A DNA stretch of 5,288 nucleotides from Gemmatimonadaceae bacterium (GTDB taxonomy: Bacteria; Gemmatimonadota; Gemmatimonadetes; Gemmatimonadales; Gemmatimonadaceae): NCBI GenBank assembly GCA_013361745.1, contig JABFXM010000363.1, positions 1-5,288 of the forward strand, written 5' to 3'. Shown here piece by piece: positions 5,154-5,288 of this stretch (positions within the stretch are counted from its first letter, which is position 1; each line of letters starts with the position of its first letter). The notes under the pieces were generated by a model. It did no database searches. It saw only the letters and a program-made list of their open reading frames with translations, and was not told the origin of the DNA. The position numbers and the translations under genes are program-made.

Positions 5154-5288
5154 CTAGCCCAGCCTGTCGCCGACCGCGATCCCGCGGCCGCGCGCGAGCT
5201 GCTCCGGCGACATCCGCGTCTTCCCCGAGGCCTGCACCTGCGCGACGCGCACCGCGCCCTCGGCGCAGGCGACGAGCATTCCGTCCGC
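5154..5288 (-). CDS. fmt: Methionyl-tRNA formyltransferase, C-terminal end (5' part beyond window)
   Basis: The frame enters at the right edge and encodes 44 residues before a TAG at 5156-5154. They read DGMLVACAEGAVRV, then QVQASGKTRMSPEQLARG (residues 17-34), ending GIAVGDRLG. This pattern, a hydrophobic strand with a GAVRV-like step followed by a GK-x-RM-S helix and a terminal G-D-x-(F/L)-G, is the end of the C-terminal tRNA-binding (OB-like) domain of Fmt. The enzyme formylates Met-tRNA(fMet) using 10-formyltetrahydrofolate for translation initiation. The catalytic N-terminal domain lies off the window. The call rests on a short stretch, so a related formyltransferase C-terminal domain is an alternative. 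It precedes galK by 73 nt in the same direction and may be cotranscribed with it. Confidence 0.8.
   Translation of the reverse strand, partial: ADGMLVACAEGAVRVAQVQASGKTRMSPEQLARGRGIAVGDRLG

Overview
The window is a GC-rich (about 70% by eye) stretch of bacterial chromosome. Every gene I can support is on the minus strand, so transcription runs from the right end to the left. The base composition, the GC-rich codon use and a recurring CGTTAGGCA nonamer would fit a Gemmatimonadota-like soil bacterium. That assignment is an impression and no marker gene here proves it.

From right to left the layout is as follows. (1) 5154-5288 is the C-terminal end of methionyl-tRNA formyltransferase (fmt). (2) 3905-5080 is a complete galactokinase (galK), 73 nt after fmt. 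(3) 3326-3904 is a 579-nt intergenic region with no credible gene. It is not empty: most of it (about 3556-3890) folds into nested long-range inverted repeats around a less GC-rich core, with a separate compact hairpin, a four-run G-tract just after galK and a small inverted repeat nearer the next gene. (4) 2111-3325 is a complete family-1 glycosidase-like protein (GH1), followed 23 nt later by a strong intrinsic terminator (2058-2087). (5) 664-1932 is a GT-B type glycosyltransferase. (6) 1-661 is the N-terminal 220 residues of a second GH1-like protein. It starts at GTG 2 nt after the glycosyltransferase stop and runs off the left edge.

The two GH1-like proteins are recognisable paralogues flanking the glycosyltransferase. 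From memory of the family, the left one resembles the N-terminal half of GH1/RmlD-type (dTDP-4-dehydrorhamnose reductase-like) fusion proteins, and the glycosyltransferase resembles those encoded beside UDP-galactopyranose mutase. If so, the left part of the window belongs to a cell-surface glycan cluster, and galK could feed it with galactose-1-phosphate. The functional link to galK is inference. The terminator separates the GH1 gene from the coupled glycosyltransferase/GH1-fusion pair, so the cluster is probably at least two transcription units.

The most unusual items are the nested palindromic element between galK and the GH1 gene, and the repeated CGTTAGGCA nonamer, which occurs three times on the same strand.
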